A stretch of DNA of 64,000 nt from Pycnopodia helianthoides (GCA_032158295.1 CM063245.1:24919726-24983725), one strand, 5' to 3'. Counted from the stretch's first letter, positions 11,701 through 23,802 are shown. A program made the numbers and translations. Notes: generated from the letters alone by a model not told the origin.

Positions 11701-14700
11701 GTATTTTGTTTTTGACAGATTCGCAGTGGTTTCATGCTCAGCAGAAACACTTGCAAAGCACCAATTTCTGCTTAATAGCCCTGTGAAATTGGACCCTGGA
11801 CCTAACCACTGAATTATGCACTTATGGCGCCCTGCATGACCTGTAAAGCAGAGGATTCTTTGGCCTGTAAGCGCAGAATTCCACATCAGGCAGCATCATG
11901 AAATTTTTCCCTGGATCTGATTCCTGAGATGTTAAGCCCTTATGGTCACCGATATCCCCGTATAGGGTTAGATACAAAGTTCTGTGGTGGCTGTGTAAGG
12001 AAAGGATGTGTATAGTATAAGCAAAAATTACCTGGTAACTTATGAAATACGTAAACGTTTAATTGTTTGCTTACCCATGAAGCCAAGTGAAACCAGTGAT
12101 TATCCTTCACATGTGGTTACCTTATTGCCTACCGGGAAGGATTCGCCCAATGGGCTGCTTTGAGCTGCAGTGATTGAGGGAGTACACTCCAAACACATAC
12201 ATCATGGCCGAGTGGTTTTATAGAGCATCAGATTCAAGCTCTGGTGGTTGAGTCATCAGGGTGTGGGTTCGAATCCCAGTCATGACACTTGTGTCCTTGA
12301 GCAAGATGCTTTACTATAATGGCTTCTCTTCACCCAGGGGTTTAAATGGGTACCTGTGAGGGAAGAGGTTGGTATTGTGTTTGAAAAAGCCTTCCGCCAC
12401 AGCAGCTCGGGGCTGTATACTCCCCAGGGAGCTGAGAAAGATTACAGGAATGTTATAGTGACCAGGGCACTGATATAAAGAGCATTGATACTTTATTGTA
12501 AAATGCGCTATATAAGAACTAGTTATTATTATGATCTCTCTCCTTGACTCTGACCATTCAGTCGTCCGGACAGGTTGAGAGACATTGCAGATCATTACAA
12601 CCTGGACCATGGTGCAATGCTGGATAATGTTCTCTATGCAAGGGCCTACACAAGTAAGATCTTGAGTGACCTTAGACAATCTTGACTTTGGACAAACAAA
12701 AAATTGTTTAGACTATATTTAGGTTGATTCATGCGGTACCATACCTTGCCTTCCGTTCTCTGTGGACTCTGGTTCGAGTCCCCCATCTGACCAGAGTATT
12801 ATTGCATCCGAAATGGGTTTTCAGTTCCTACCTAACTAGAGTACGTTATATTTCCCCCACACATTGATTTTGAATGGGAAATAAAGATGAAATAGAATGA
12901 TTTTTCAAAATTTTTCTTGACAGGTGAACATCAGTTTGAGCTTCTTGACTTTGCCGCTGCCAAATTCCATGAAGAGCCGGGCGTCTTCAAGTTACTTGTA
13001 AGAAGGTTTTTTCTTTCTAGTAAGATTTGAATCAAAGAGTTGCCCATCAAAGCACAGTATTACAAGTTCTTTTTCAGTGTTTAGACCTAGGTGCCCCTTT
13101 ATTTTATTGAAAGGGACCTTCCTCCCGAAGAACTTGCCCATCAAGAACAAAAATATGCTTGCAAAAATAAAGTTGAATGAGAACAAATCTTCCAGCAATT
13201 TATTAGGTAGAACACTCACGGGTTGTACCCTTACACCTATGTGTTTGCGTACCCCCTGCTAATGACAGGAGTTGAATCTCTTGTCACCAGACACTGCTCT
13301 AGAATGCAGGGTTTGTGGGTTTGAATCCCACATGAATGGTATAGCTTGTGAATTTTTTCCGTAGGTTTCGGAATAGAGATCAGTGTAAGTGTGATAACCA
13401 AAACAACAATCTTCTATAGCGACAAGATATACTGGCTTTACCTGATACTTCAATGGTGTGCTGTGTATGGCGCTACATGAGCCCTCATTATCATTACTGA
13501 TCTACTTTAGTTTATTAGCCCACAGAAAACTTCAGGGGATATTACCTGAATAATAGAAGCTTTATGGAGGCATAGCTGAACCATATCTATTACACCATAA
13601 CCTAGTTGTCCTCATTATCATGCATGTACCTCAAGTGTCTCATGACGGCTTTATAACCCGCTATATCATTATAGGATTGATGTTATGCCCCTTGATTGGG
13701 CTCTGCATTCCTTTAAAGGGATATGGTTTTGGGTTGAGTACCCATCAACAAGTTTTGAATAAACATAAGGCATTCCTACTTTAATCTGATTTCCGAATTT
13801 GTTTGCCCTCGAAAAAATCTAAAAAATTGTTATTAAATTGCATGGAAAAGTATGAAAAGCCTACACCATATATGTACACCCTTGTTCTTACTTTTTTCCA
13901 AGGTCCAAATATCATGCCTGCATATAACCATAGAGTAAGGACAGAGCTCTATGATATAACAAACCTGTCATTTTACTGAAAACATTAAAAAACAGTGCAT
14001 GATCTGCCTGCAGAGTTTAAAGCATGCTTCTACCACAGTCATGTGAGTAGGAGTGCCCTCGGCTAGGGGTCAAAAGAAGGTTGCTCATTGGCCAATATAT
14101 CCTGTGTGCCTCACGTACATAGATGTGCGTTTTCCATTGTTTCATCATCGTTTTTATCTCTAAGGCGGCGTGATGACATCATGTTTCAACCATCCCCACC
14201 AGAACCAGTCGTTTTAAAAATAGTCCTGTTCCTTACTTCATAGGTTTAATTAATTCTTAACTAATTTGTCCATTTTATTGTTAGTGGTGGTCGGAGTGTG
14301 GTTCTTATCATTTTATGTTTTATTTAAACGTTTATGCCCCTTCAAATAATCCATTTCCCTTTTACACTACAGGGAGGTGTTGTTTAGTTTATGTGGTTCT
14401 GTTTTTGTTTTATAGGCGTGGGTGAAATCTTCTTTTCTTATATCATTTATTTTTGATATTTAGGTGTTCTTTTAAACATAATTTATGTATTTTCTATTTT
14501 TAACTATTGTAATGACTCTGCAATTTGACCTTTGGGTCACGATGAATGTCATTTTTAATAAAATTCAAAAAAATTCAAATTCAGTGCCTGAGATGAATAC
14601 GTGCTAATTTCCGATAACTGCACTTGTAATAAGCAATGTGGATCTTCAGTGCTATTTTCCAGACTATGACAGTATTTTAATTGGAATTATTTGTGAGGAG

Positions 14701-17700
14701 GAATGGCATTAGTAAAATTTAAGTACTTTAACCAGACAGTGTCCTGACTGAAACCAATCATGTTTTGTACGATAACCAGGCTCATATTCTACCTTGTTGG
14801 GGGGGGGGAATGATAAATTAAGAGACTCAAAAGTGCAGTGTCATAAAGAAAACTTGATGATCTTGCAAAATAATGAGAAATGATTGTCATTGATGAGTAC
14901 AGTGACCATTTCGGATCTAGAGTTTCATTACCATAGGGGCAAAGGGGACTTGGTAGAAAATAAGATTTGCCGGGAATTTGTAGATGAAGGGAGGCTCTGA
15001 AAATAGCGGATTGATTTATTCTACTGGGCTCTCGTCTTTGTATAGCTATTGAGGTTTCCTGACAGCTCTAATATAAACGTCTTGAGGAAGCCTTGAGAAT
15101 AAACCAGAAATAATTCTTTTTATGTGCATCATGCAAAAGCCTCAATAATGAATACCAAAATGCCAGATTCTCTTAAAATGTTCATTTATCTGGCAGAAAA
15201 CTTAGGTGTGATTTAGCAAACATACAAAATATTTGTAAAAAACCTGACAAGTAGGTTACTCACTCTGGGTTTTCACTTGGTCTAGATTGAGAGAACTGAC
15301 ACCAGAGAAACTCATTATTAAAGAGGAAGATAAAAACTTCAAAAAGATTTTTTTTTAAAAACAATAAAGAGCACAAGGTTTTGACCATATCTTTCACGAT
15401 ACTTAGTTGCAGGTTTCTGAAAAAAATGTAGAGGCAGGGAGAGATCTGTAAAAAAAGTATTCTGGAGTCTGGAAAAATCCAAACAAATCACAGACCTGTG
15501 AGAAAGAGAGCAGGGCACAGAATACATGTAAAGATTTTGTTAACTTTTTCTTTCAGATAATTGACTCCATCATGGCACTATTCAGAGTAGATTTCAGCGG
15601 ACGGGGAGAACTTGCCGAAAGACAACAAAAACTGGCTCAGATGCTCTCCAAACTGCAAAAAATATCTGAAGGTAAACAACTCAACTTCAAACAGTCACTT
15701 AAAGGCACAGTATACGTTTGGTAATTGGAGCCTACTGATTGTGTTAATCATATGTAAATGTAGGTACATACAATAAAAACTAACCTGTGAAAATTTCACT
15801 TCAAATTCCACGCAGGAAGAATATTCCCCATAGGAATACACAGTCTGAGAAGCGTTTCTGACAGAAACGCTTCTCACATTCAAATTTTGGGGAATAAAAA
15901 GTGATATATTTTCCATAACCAGAGTACTTCGAAGTTAAAAGTTTCTCAAAATTCATTATACTACCCAATGCTGCTGTACTTCTTACCAAGTAAGTTTTTA
16001 TTGCCATTAATTTTCAGAGTCATTACCAAATGTGTACTGTGCCTTTAAAACTCGGCTTCATTTTGCAAAGCTAAAAAAATACATTTGGAGACCCCTTTTT
16101 GTGCTGAGCATCTAAGACCTACCCGGTACTACAAATCTCACAGTATTTTCTTTTCACATTTTCATTTTCTTATCATTTTGTCAGAGTACAATGTTGCTGT
16201 CTTTGTAACTAATCAGATGACGTCTGATCCAGGGGCAACAATGAGGTACTGTTCCTTAATTTTACTTCCCTCATATTTAGTAGTTATTTACATTTCTTTG
16301 ACAATCATAGCAGGGCAACTTCTCAGGGTTGTTTGGAACTGTGACAACAACTTTGTACAATTATATATTCAATTCAATTTAAATACTTTGGATTAGTTTT
16401 AAGTACACACAGCCAAGTGGGTAAACACCTGCAATCGGGACCTCCTATTGTCCCTCTTTTGTTTGTACTTTAATTTACAGTCTTCGTTCAAGTTGATTTC
16501 TCGTTTTCAATAATTATGACAAGACTTGTACAGTCTTGTTTTTTCATGCCACAAAGTATTGATTCACTGATAAATCTGTTGTGTGATGCAGTTTTCAAGC
16601 AGACCCCAAGAAGCCAATTGGTGGTCATATCCTTGCCCACGCCTCAACGACGCGTTTGAGTCTCAGGAAAGGAAGAGGTGAATTAAGGATTGCTAAGATC
16701 TATGATAGGTGAGGAAACTAAGACAACTATTTTATGTAATTAATACCTTTATAAGCTACACATGTCGATAAGCTCTGCTTTTTGGAGACCCTACCGCTTA
16801 AAGGAACATTACAGAATTGGTTTTTGCTAATAAAACAGTTGCTGGCAGTGTAAGCACTTTATGTAATCCACCATATACATAAACTGACAAACCTGTAGAA
16901 GTTTGAGATCGATCGGCCATCTGGGTCACGAGAAAATAGTGAAAAACCGATTACACATTTGCATGAAATCATATAGATTCAACAAATGAATAAAACGCTC
17001 ACTGAGCGATAAACTCTAATCGGAAAATTAGTTTATTAATTTCTCATCAAATAATGGCATTTCAGACAGAAATATTTCAAGGGATGTTTTCTACTATCAT
17101 CATCACTAGACCGTGTAAGTTTTATGTAAATCTGTGATCAAAAAGTATATTTTTCAAGTTTTTTTCTTACCAATTCTGTAATGTTCCTTTAATCAACCTA
17201 TACTCTGTATTTATCCCTATATGTATTACTGATTGATTGAGTGGAATTATACCGAGTTGAAGTAAATTGACAAATTGAATGTATTATCCCCCCCCCCCCA
17301 ACATCACACGCAGCTACTGTCTGCCCATGGTCAGCCATTTTGGGAGTCAAAATGCATGTGAAGATGTAGTGATAATTAAACAATGCCCTCTGTGCTACAA
17401 AATTCACTACAACTTTGTCAATATTACACTGTTCCATGGTTCTTTCGGCATGCTACACATAATTATCTCACAACTAAATCGATCATCCATACAAATGCAC
17501 TTCTTTAATAATCCCAACAATCAATGCATGTAAGTATGCCTTCTTCCCAAGGACAGCATCATTTTGGAACATGCTATCACCATCTGCTGTTCTACACATA
17601 GCCCCCATCCATACAGGCCTTCCAAACAGCAGCCATCTCTGCCACCAGAGCAATGCAACACAATTCCTTTCCTTATTTATGCACCAGTAATTAGCGCACT

Positions 17701-18451
17701 TTTCTCTTTTCTTTTGGCACCTTATCCACCTGACTGTTGACGTCACTTTTCCACAACATTCCAGTTTAGACCAAATTGGGCTTCAAGGCCGGGATTATAC
17801 TAACAAGTAACAAGTAAAGATATGTGTCAAATTTCAAAGAGCTGCTTAACATTCGATTTTGTGCTTACTGTGCGAGTTTCCATTTCATAGGCTGCTTATC
17901 GTAAGAGGAGGAAAAGGCATGCTAGCCTTCCAGTGTTTAATGTATGAAAATAAAGGATTAACAATGCATATCCAAGGTGAACGCGTAAATACAACATTTA
18001 ACTTTCTTGCTTAACCTTTGAAAGCACATTTTTCTGCTACTAAGCACAAACATTTGCTTACCATTAGCAGCACTAAGAAATTGGACTAGACAAGACACTT
18101 TTGTTCTCAGTAAAGCCCGGTTCATACTTCCTGCAAATGCGAATGCAAAGCGAATTTTGACGTCACAAATTCGCAACGAACAATTCGCAAGGCTTGGGCT
18201 GTGCTCAACTCCTGCATTGACATTCGCAGCGAAAACAGCGCTGTGCGTCGAAATTCGCTTTGCATTCGCATTCGCAGGAAATATGAACCGGGCTTTAGTT
18301 GAGTTTGGACCATATATTTTTGTGGATCTATTATAATATTGCTGGATGTAAACCCATTAACTATGTTGGTGTTTTTTGCAGCCCTGATATGCCAGAGAAT
18401 GAAGCAACATTCGCCATTTCCAGAGGTGGTATCATTGATGCAAAAGAATAG
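5672..18451 (+). CDS. dmc1: DMC1 meiotic recombinase (complete, 13 coding exons)
   Basis: Encodes the meiosis-specific RecA/RAD51-family ATPase that forms filaments on single-stranded DNA and drives homologous strand exchange in the nucleus. Exons: 5672-5737, 6594-6638, 7229-7279, 8693-8788, 9874-9956, 10696-10748, 11249-11363, 12562-12653, 12924-12997, 15557-15671, 16185-16245, 16592-16708, 18382-18451. They sum to 1038 nt, or 345 aa plus TAG; the human protein is 340 aa. All introns are GT-AG and phases join without a break. Visible landmarks are an N-terminal helix-hairpin-helix region (about residues 40-85), Walker A GEFRTGKT at 131-138, Walker B VVFID at 161-165, a loop with [14 protein letters not shown], and the ending GGIIDAKE. 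An in-frame TGA at 5609 precedes the first ATG. A second in-frame ATG at 5687 aligns with the human start and could be used instead. The choice of DMC1 over RAD51 rests on near-identity to DMC1 across the core, for example the stretch [20 protein letters not shown]. The gene converges on the SUN gene downstream. No nearby AATAAA was found. Confidence 0.97.
6594..6638 (+). CDS. dmc1: dmc1 exon 2
   Basis: Fifteen codons reading [15 protein letters not shown], the conserved DMC1 start of the N-terminal domain. The acceptor could also lie 3 bp downstream, which would drop one Glu. Donor gtgagt. Confidence 0.9.
6836..6905 (+). repeat. tRNA-derived SINE fragment in dmc1 intron 2
   Basis: TAGTTGGTTGAGCACCAGC and GCAGGTTCAAGTCCTG resemble A and B boxes at normal spacing. 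The arms do not form a clean cloverleaf and the sequence runs on into AT-rich DNA. Confidence 0.5.
7229..7279 (+). CDS. dmc1: dmc1 exon 3
   Basis: Seventeen codons reading [17 protein letters not shown], first half of the helix-hairpin-helix domain. Donor gtaagt; the following intron carries the AAGTAAGT-rich minisatellite. Confidence 0.95.
7545..8535 (+). repeat. ~47-bp minisatellite in dmc1 intron 3
   Basis: About twenty copies of a unit like TGCTCTCCAGTGCTCTTTAC plus TAAGTAAGTTTTTATTGTC, with many small deletions. Each unit carries AAGTAAGT, a near-consensus 5' splice site. A single copy of the core (TTACCAAGTAAGTTTTTATT) is in the MITE at 15699-16048, and the region opens at 7341 with the same MITE end, so the array probably grew from a MITE interior. 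Confidence 0.9.
8693..8788 (+). CDS. dmc1: dmc1 exon 4
   Basis: Thirty-two codons starting [15 protein letters not shown], second half of the N-terminal domain (SEAK...KIKEAA). Acceptor accag, donor gtaagg. Confidence 0.95.
9182..9367. repeat. GGGCCC-type MITE (dmc1 intron 4)
   Basis: Ends read CATAGAGCTGCTTCAGCA and the inverse TGCTTAAGCAGCTCTATG plus AAATTGGGCCC. Inside is the conserved GCTTACCAGAAT...GGTTACCAGCCAAA. This family recurs at least fourteen times in the window. Confidence 0.85.
9874..9956 (+). CDS. dmc1: dmc1 exon 5
   Basis: Begins [15 protein letters not shown] and runs into TTGSSEL. It ends in phase 2 (GA), completed to Asp by the first base of the next exon. Confidence 0.95.
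10139..10610. repeat. Copies of the CAGGCCTGGAAT element family
   Basis: Contain CTTGGTGCCCCTTCAAAAG, the core of a dispersed family also at 42100, 47364, 47604 and 52629. They lie in dmc1 intron 5, and the second copy is diverged. Confidence 0.65.
10696..10748 (+). CDS. dmc1: dmc1 exon 6
   Basis: Encodes [17 protein letters not shown], leading into the ATP-binding loop. Donor gtgagt splits the Glu codon of Walker A. Confidence 0.95.
11249..11363 (+). CDS. dmc1: dmc1 exon 7 (Walker A and B)
   Basis: Carries the rest of Walker A (EFRTGKT), the [11 protein letters not shown] loop and Walker B VVFID followed by TENTF. The catalytic Lys is residue 137 of the assembled protein. Donor is gtatcc, weaker than its neighbours. 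Confidence 0.96.
11450..11797. repeat. Two tandem GGGCCC-type MITEs (dmc1 intron 7)
   Basis: Copy one is 11450-11610 and copy two 11613-11797, each bounded by GGRYCCAATTTCATA-like ends. Confidence 0.8.
12200..12535 (+). repeat. tRNA-Leu/Ser-like SINE (dmc1 intron 7)
   Basis: The head ATGGCCGAGTGG ... GGGTTCGAATCCCAGTCATG looks tRNA-derived. The body has TGTCCTTGAGCAAGATGC and the tail TGCGCTATATAAGAAC followed by TTATTATTAT. The tail resembles L2/CR1 3' ends, which would let a LINE mobilise it. Confidence 0.75.
12562..12653 (+). CDS. dmc1: dmc1 exon 8
   Basis: Encodes [16 protein letters not shown] followed by [12 protein letters not shown]. Phases 2 in and 1 out agree with both flanking exons. 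Confidence 0.96.
12735..13495 (+). repeat. Two degraded tRNA-derived SINEs around dmc1 exon 9
   Basis: B-box-like GGTTCGAGTCCC at 12771 with a following GGGTTTTCAGTTCC body (also at 41720), and GGGTTTGAATCCCAC at 13317 with a TGGCGCTACATGAG tail ending near 13490. Exon 9 (12924-12997) lies between them. Confidence 0.5.
12924..12997 (+). CDS. dmc1: dmc1 exon 9
   Basis: Encodes [17 protein letters not shown] and GVFKLL. Donor gtaaga, phase 0 out. Confidence 0.95.
13998..14585 (+). other. AT-rich dmc1 intron 9 block with a retroelement-like A-rich end
   Basis: Intergenic-looking DNA ending ACGATGAATGTCATTTTTAA then TAAAATTCAAAAAAATTCAA. It resembles the 3' end of a non-LTR element, but no coding remnant was recognised. 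Confidence 0.3.
15557..15671 (+). CDS. dmc1: dmc1 exon 10
   Basis: Encodes [20 protein letters not shown] and [18 protein letters not shown], almost identical to vertebrate DMC1. Confidence 0.97.
15699..16048. repeat. TTAAAGG-type foldback MITE (dmc1 intron 10)
   Basis: Ends TTAAAGGCACAGTATACGTT and its inverse. Centre GAGAAGCGTTTCTGACAGAA folds on itself. It contains the single-copy ancestor of the intron 3 minisatellite unit. Confidence 0.88.
16185..16245 (+). CDS. dmc1: dmc1 exon 11
   Basis: Encodes [19 protein letters not shown], start of the DNA-binding loop 2 region. It ends in AG, giving Ser where human DMC1 has Thr. Confidence 0.96.
16592..16708 (+). CDS. dmc1: dmc1 exon 12
   Basis: Encodes [20 protein letters not shown] and the basic [18 protein letters not shown]. 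Donor gtgagg. Confidence 0.97.
16798..17193. repeat. TTAAAGG-type foldback MITE (dmc1 intron 12)
   Basis: Ends TTAAAGGAACATTACAGAAT and its inverse CTGTAATGTTCCTTTAA. Confidence 0.85.
18112..18297. repeat. Foldback MITE with AAAGCCCGGTTCATA ends
   Basis: Left AAAGCCCGGTTCATACTTCC is inverted at the right end, with arms of ~50 bp rich in GCGAATGCAAAGCGAA. A smaller relative is at about 56816-56900. It ends 84 bp before dmc1 exon 13, near the likely branch-point region. Confidence 0.88.
18382..18451 (+). CDS. dmc1: dmc1 exon 13 (last)
   Basis: Encodes [20 protein letters not shown] then KE and a TAG stop. A foldback MITE ends 84 bp upstream of this exon. Confidence 0.96.
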
Positions 18452-19484
18452 CAAGACGCCACAAATAGATAAGTCTTCTGAAAATATCGTTTTCGTTGTC
18501 CGTAACTATAGAGATCAATTTCTTATAGTGTTGAATTTCGAAGGTTGGTTAAATTACAAAATTGACCGTTTCTGACACAACTGATTTGCAAGTTTGATGT
18601 TTGTTCATTGTTTCTTGTGGGTTTTATACACTATTTAAAACTACTGCTAGCTGTATTTGTATTTTTTAGTAAAGTCATCAAATGAAACCAGTAATTTCCA
18701 TATTGTACACAGTTCAAAATTAAATGTTTGATTAACGATTCAGTCAATTCCATTGTAAAATTTCCCAGCTCCTTTAAATTAATTCATCTTTTTAGTACAG
18801 CTAAGAACGTGTCAAAGTCATCAGATATGCTCTAATTCCCCTCAAAGACATGGATTATTACAGCGTCACACACAACCACAAGAGCCTTTGTGCCCCTAGA
18901 GGGCGCTACAGTACATTAGACTTGTATAAAAGGTAATTTGGGTAATTATGTCAGACGGCAACTTGAAGTCAAAGTAGGTCCCTGGACACCTACATGCAAG
19001 AGTAACTTCCTTGTGAAGGGAGAGGACCTAAAGTATTCATCACCTTCTCCTGGCACAGTCTGTCTTACGATTACTTCATTTTGCTTTCAGGGTTAGAACA
19101 GAATTTTGGCAGTGGCTGTGGTTCTGTTGTAAACCCAAGAGTTCTTCGTTCAGTAACCTACAAAGGATGATACATGTATTAAGTAACACATTTACGTGTG
19201 CCACAATGTAAACTGACCCAGGATTCTGATTTAAAACCGATACAAAAACTGCCAAGACCTCAAGATAGCACTATTTCAATGCTCTTCTAACACAGGTGTT
19301 TTATAAAAAAAACCTTTCTAAGATATTACTTGCAAGAAGCAGCATCTATAAAGCCCTTGCACGTATGTCACACAGGGCCACTATGCCATGTTCACCAGTC
19401 AGTACAGTAGGTAAACCTGTAAATGCTGCATCCCTAAAGCTCGCAGTACACTGTATAACACACAGTGATGACATAATTGAATCA

Positions 19485-19745
19485 ATACTGTAAAATCAAC
19501 GGTTGTGAGTCAAGTAGGATCCCAACTGCCTCAATCCTCTAAAATCAACCAATATGAGTTTATGTAGATCCTACTGCTCATCCTCTAAAATCAACCAATG
19601 AGTTTTAACCTACTGCCTCAATCCTCTAAAATCAACCATATGAGTTTATGTAGATTCCAAATACATGAGTTTTACTGCCTCAAAATGCTCATCTAAAATC
19701 AACCAATATGAGTTTATGTAGGATCCATACTGCCTCAATCTCGCA
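19485..19745 (+). repeat. ~50-bp minisatellite
   Basis: About five drifting copies around CCTCTAAAATCAACCAATAT and GAGTTTATGTAGATCC. Confidence 0.8.
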
Positions 19746-19905
19746 CGCAAATGCTCCGTGCACAAACATCGTACCTCGGCGCAAACTGTTTTGGTTGTAC
19801 ACATTTGGGCTATTTTAAGCAAGATGCAACTTTTGACAGTTTCAAACTTGCGTGTAATGTAAGTGCTATTTTAGGAGAAACAATGTTTTTGCATTGACAC
19901 ATTGA
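19745..19905. repeat. Dispersed repeat flanking tandem arrays
   Basis: GGGCTATTTTAAGCAAGATG ... TTTTAGGAGAAACAATGTTT matches 44405-44505, where a tandem array also adjoins. A partial copy is near 37320-37430. Confidence 0.55.
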
Positions 19906-20256
19906 AATTGGCTCTGTGGGAGCAGATCGCCATGTCAATTTCTTGGAGCAAAAGCATATCAGGTTTTTATTTTTTAGCATCTTCTGGACTTCTAAAAACA
20001 AATTAAGAAAGCCTCAAAAACCATCACTGAAAATGCTCAGTCAAGATAGATTTAATAACATATTTACAAAAATAATACAAAGCGTTATTTTTATAATAGC
20101 TTACTGTGCAAGTTTCAGTGTGACAAAGGTGTTAAGCAAAAACAAATGCTGATTAGCAAAGCTATTGAGAAAATAAAGGTAATCAGTCACAACTAATGAA
20201 AAAGATGCTGGAAACTCGTTTTTGCAAAGCAATACTTTTATGTTAAACAGGTTTCA

Positions 20257-20825
20257 GGGCCCACTTTCCTAAAGCTGCTTATAAAAACAAAAAATTAGCA
20301 GAGCACAAAATAATTCTGCTTACCAACATAAGGTTGTCAGCCAAAATAGTGTGTCATATGAACCGTTTGTGACTCGTATCCTGTTTATTTTTGCTCAGCA
20401 GAAAGCTGAAAATGTTAAGCACTTTTGTCTGCTTACAGCTCTCACAATGGTAATTTCATAGAGCTGAAAAGGCACAACAATTTACTTAGCACAAAACAAT
20501 TTGCTTGCCAAAAATATTGTTACCAACCAAAATATCATGTTATGTGCACAGTTTGCGACCTTTACCTTTGATCAGCAGAATTTTGTAAGCAATATTTTCT
20601 GCTTAAGCAGCTCTATAGAACTGGGCCCTGGGTCCAATTTCATAGACTTACTTGAGCACAATAAATAAGCTAAGCACAACAAAATTATGCTTACCAGAAT
20701 AAAGTTACCAGACAAAACACCATGTCACATGTACAATCTGTGACTGGTGTTTTAATTATTTCTGCTGAGCAGAAAAATGTTTTAAGCAATATTTCCTACT
20801 AAAACAGCTTGTTGGAACTGGGCCC
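20257..20825. repeat. Three consecutive GGGCCC-type MITEs
   Basis: Units about 20257-20450, 20455-20628 and 20631-20825, each with AATTTCATAGA-type left and TTAAGCAGCTCTAT-type right ends, placed head to tail. Confidence 0.75.
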
Positions 20826-21594
20826 TGATCTTAATGCATTTCCAATGCCCTGGATTGATATTTAACTAAGGTTTATGGCAAGCAAGATGTACTCCATCAG
20901 CTCTAACTGGTGCTCTTTCACTGGAGCAGCTGCAGACAAACAGCAACCTCTTCTAATTTGTTCATGTTTATCTGAAACAACACTTGTATGTATAAATTTG
21001 TAAGATACAATCAAATAACGTTGTTATATAAAATAATTTATCATTTATGACAAACAAATATTTCAACTTATTTAACCAAACATTAATATATTCCAGTTTT
21101 TTTTTTGTTAAACAAGAAAACTATAAAATAATAACATAATTTGTAATATAATTTCCAAAATAGTCTTGTTCTAAATTTTTTTAAATTTGTAAATAAACAA
21201 TCTTTTAGAAGAAAATGTAATATTTGATCAAATTTCCTCAAAACTACAGCATCTATTAGAATAACCAGCCTCTTAACTATATTAGATTTCGCTACTTATC
21301 AATTTCAGGTGAGAACAATTCTTGACTTTATTCGTACAATTGCTTGTTATGATCGGTTCAATCATTCAAAGAATAAATCTTGTATGATAATAAACATTGG
21401 TTCCTTGGTAAAAAAAAAAGAATATGGGAATGCATTATTTCAGTTTATTTATTTCTTGAGTTTGTCCCCAGCATCATGAAAAGGAAAGCATCATGCTGAA
21501 GTTGGAGATAAAGTTTACAAAGTTTCTGAGTAAAATAAATTCTTGGTTTTAAAATAATACCTCTATTTAGCAACAAAAAATTCAAACAAATATA

Positions 21595-21915
21595 ATTGTG
21601 GTTCTTTCTCGTATGGAAAAAGTATGCAGAACAATCAGTTAGTGAAGTACCAGATTCCTTCACTCGTATGGAAAATATGCAATATTGGCAGAACCAATCA
21701 GTTATGAATTAGTGAAGTATGCCACAGATTACCTTCACTCGTATGGAAAATATGATATTAGAGACAACCATCAGTTCAGTCATGAAGTACCAGTTTCCTT
21801 CACTCGTATGGAAAAAGTATACAGAACAATAAGTTAGTGAAGTACCAGTTTCCTTCACTCGTATGGAAAAAGTATGCAGAACAACCAGTCAGTGAAGTAC
21901 CAGTTTCCTTACACA
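21595..21915 (+). repeat. ~62-bp minisatellite
   Basis: Five copies of CCTTCACTCGTATGGAAAA plus GTATGCAGAACAATCAGTTA and GTGAAGTACCAG, with indels. Confidence 0.85.
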
Positions 21916-22769
21916 GGCAAGAAATATTATTTAGTATAAGGGTTGACCTTAAATATGGTTTGGGCTTTTATAGAACCTTTCAGGCTATTAAACAACAATT
22001 TTGAAGATTTTTGTGAGAGGAAAAACCCCAACAAAACAAAGTGGAAATCAGATCAGAGTAGAAAAATTCATTTCATTTCAATCTTGCACTTCACCAACCC
22101 TACATGTATATGTAAAATAAAATGTGCCAAAGAAGTGTCTGAATTTTCAAATGCTGGTGTAGCGTTGACTTTTGCAAATCAACCCTTACAGAGGGTTGCC
22201 TTTCATTCATTTGATTATTTTTTACCAGTAAATTTTACCTCATCGTTTCACCCTTAAAATGCAATATACTATAACAATAAATATAACCCAACTGTTGGTA
22301 TACTCGTGGCAGAGTTTTTGTGGTTTCATTAAAGGCCAATATTTTAAGAATTTTTTTTATAGTTGGGGTAATAATTTTGATAAAACTTCCCTCATTAAAT
22401 GATTAATACATACACAGATTATTTAGCTGAAGGAATCTGCATTGTACCTTTGTAAATTCTACCAAAGTAAATCAATATCATGACTTTGGCAAGTGGCAAA
22501 TTTGTCTCGACAGGCAATATATAAGAAACTTGAAAAAAGATAAAACATTTTTTTTTGAGCAAAAAGTTAAAGACCTTAGAACAGCCATCAGCTCTGGCTT
22601 CAGAATAAAACCAAAGTTGTGGTTGTTCCACTACTCTGTGTGCTCCACTAAATGTATTTAAATGCACTAGCTAGGCAAGCAAAAACGTCTACAAGGCAAG
22701 CTCTTGGCAAGCTAGCTACCAAAATATACAAATATTGTATTGTGTAGATGAAATGTTTTTGTGTCTGCA

Positions 22770-22832
22770 GTTATGTGATAACTTGCAACTTAATGTCTGC
22801 AGTTATGTGATAACTTGCAACTTATGATCACA
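22770..22832 (+). repeat. Short direct duplication
   Basis: TGTCTGCAGTTATGTGATAA plus CTTGCAACTTA occurs twice back to back. Confidence 0.8.
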
Positions 22833-23802
22833 CAATTAGCACTCCGCACTATATGACGTCATTTTGCTCAAAACACCCGGATGTCAGACAAACTGTCCAC
22901 CACTCACGCGATCAGCATCAGCATGCCAGACCGCAGTAGTACAGTCACTGTCAGTACACAAAGTAAACATAAGCTTGGACATGTACGCATACGTACATCA
23001 GTGAAATTTGACATGTCTGAGATCTGGGTAACAAGCTTCTATTTTCAGCATTAGTGCAGAGTGCTATTGAGTACAGTGAAAGTTACATTGTAAAAATATG
23101 ACACATGAACACAATGTGGTAACGTACACCAATAAACAAGTACTTAGTGACACTTTGATGTACTAGGTGGAAGCAAATGCACTGGATAAATGGCTATTGT
23201 TTACAAATTCTCAGCTTGCGCACATTTCGGAGAACAATGGAAATACCAGCAAGTCTGATGCCATTTAGCAGGATCCAAAAAAGTTTAGTTTTTTATCTCT
23301 GCAATGCTATGACAAAAAATGCTGATTTATTAAGTATTTCGGGAAGAAATATTTAAAGGACATTGGGCTTGAAGGCCTATCCTAATATACTTTTTCCTTT
23401 CCCAGGGTAAGTCGGCTATGGCTTTGACTAATTTGATCTCTGGCTGTGCTCTGTGGTCATATGGGTTAATGTGGCTGGCTGCCAAAGAGGGCCTTTCATG
23501 CCTGCGGCTCGTACACGTCAGCATCCTTCACAATTCAGCTTCTCAGCTGCGAGTAAGGATGATTGGCATCCCAAATTATGAATTGCTACACTGCATAACT
23601 ATGGACAAACTTTTGGGGTGTGATACTTGATTACACTCTTGATTAGCGTTTGTATTTCATGATAGCGACTTAATCATACTCTGGACCTGAGGTTTCAATT
23701 TTTTTTAACCTGAAAATCACAACCACATAGAGTTAACAGAATGCAGGATCTATTTTTCCTAATGCATAGATAAATATTGATTGTCAATGTCAAACATCAT
23801 CA

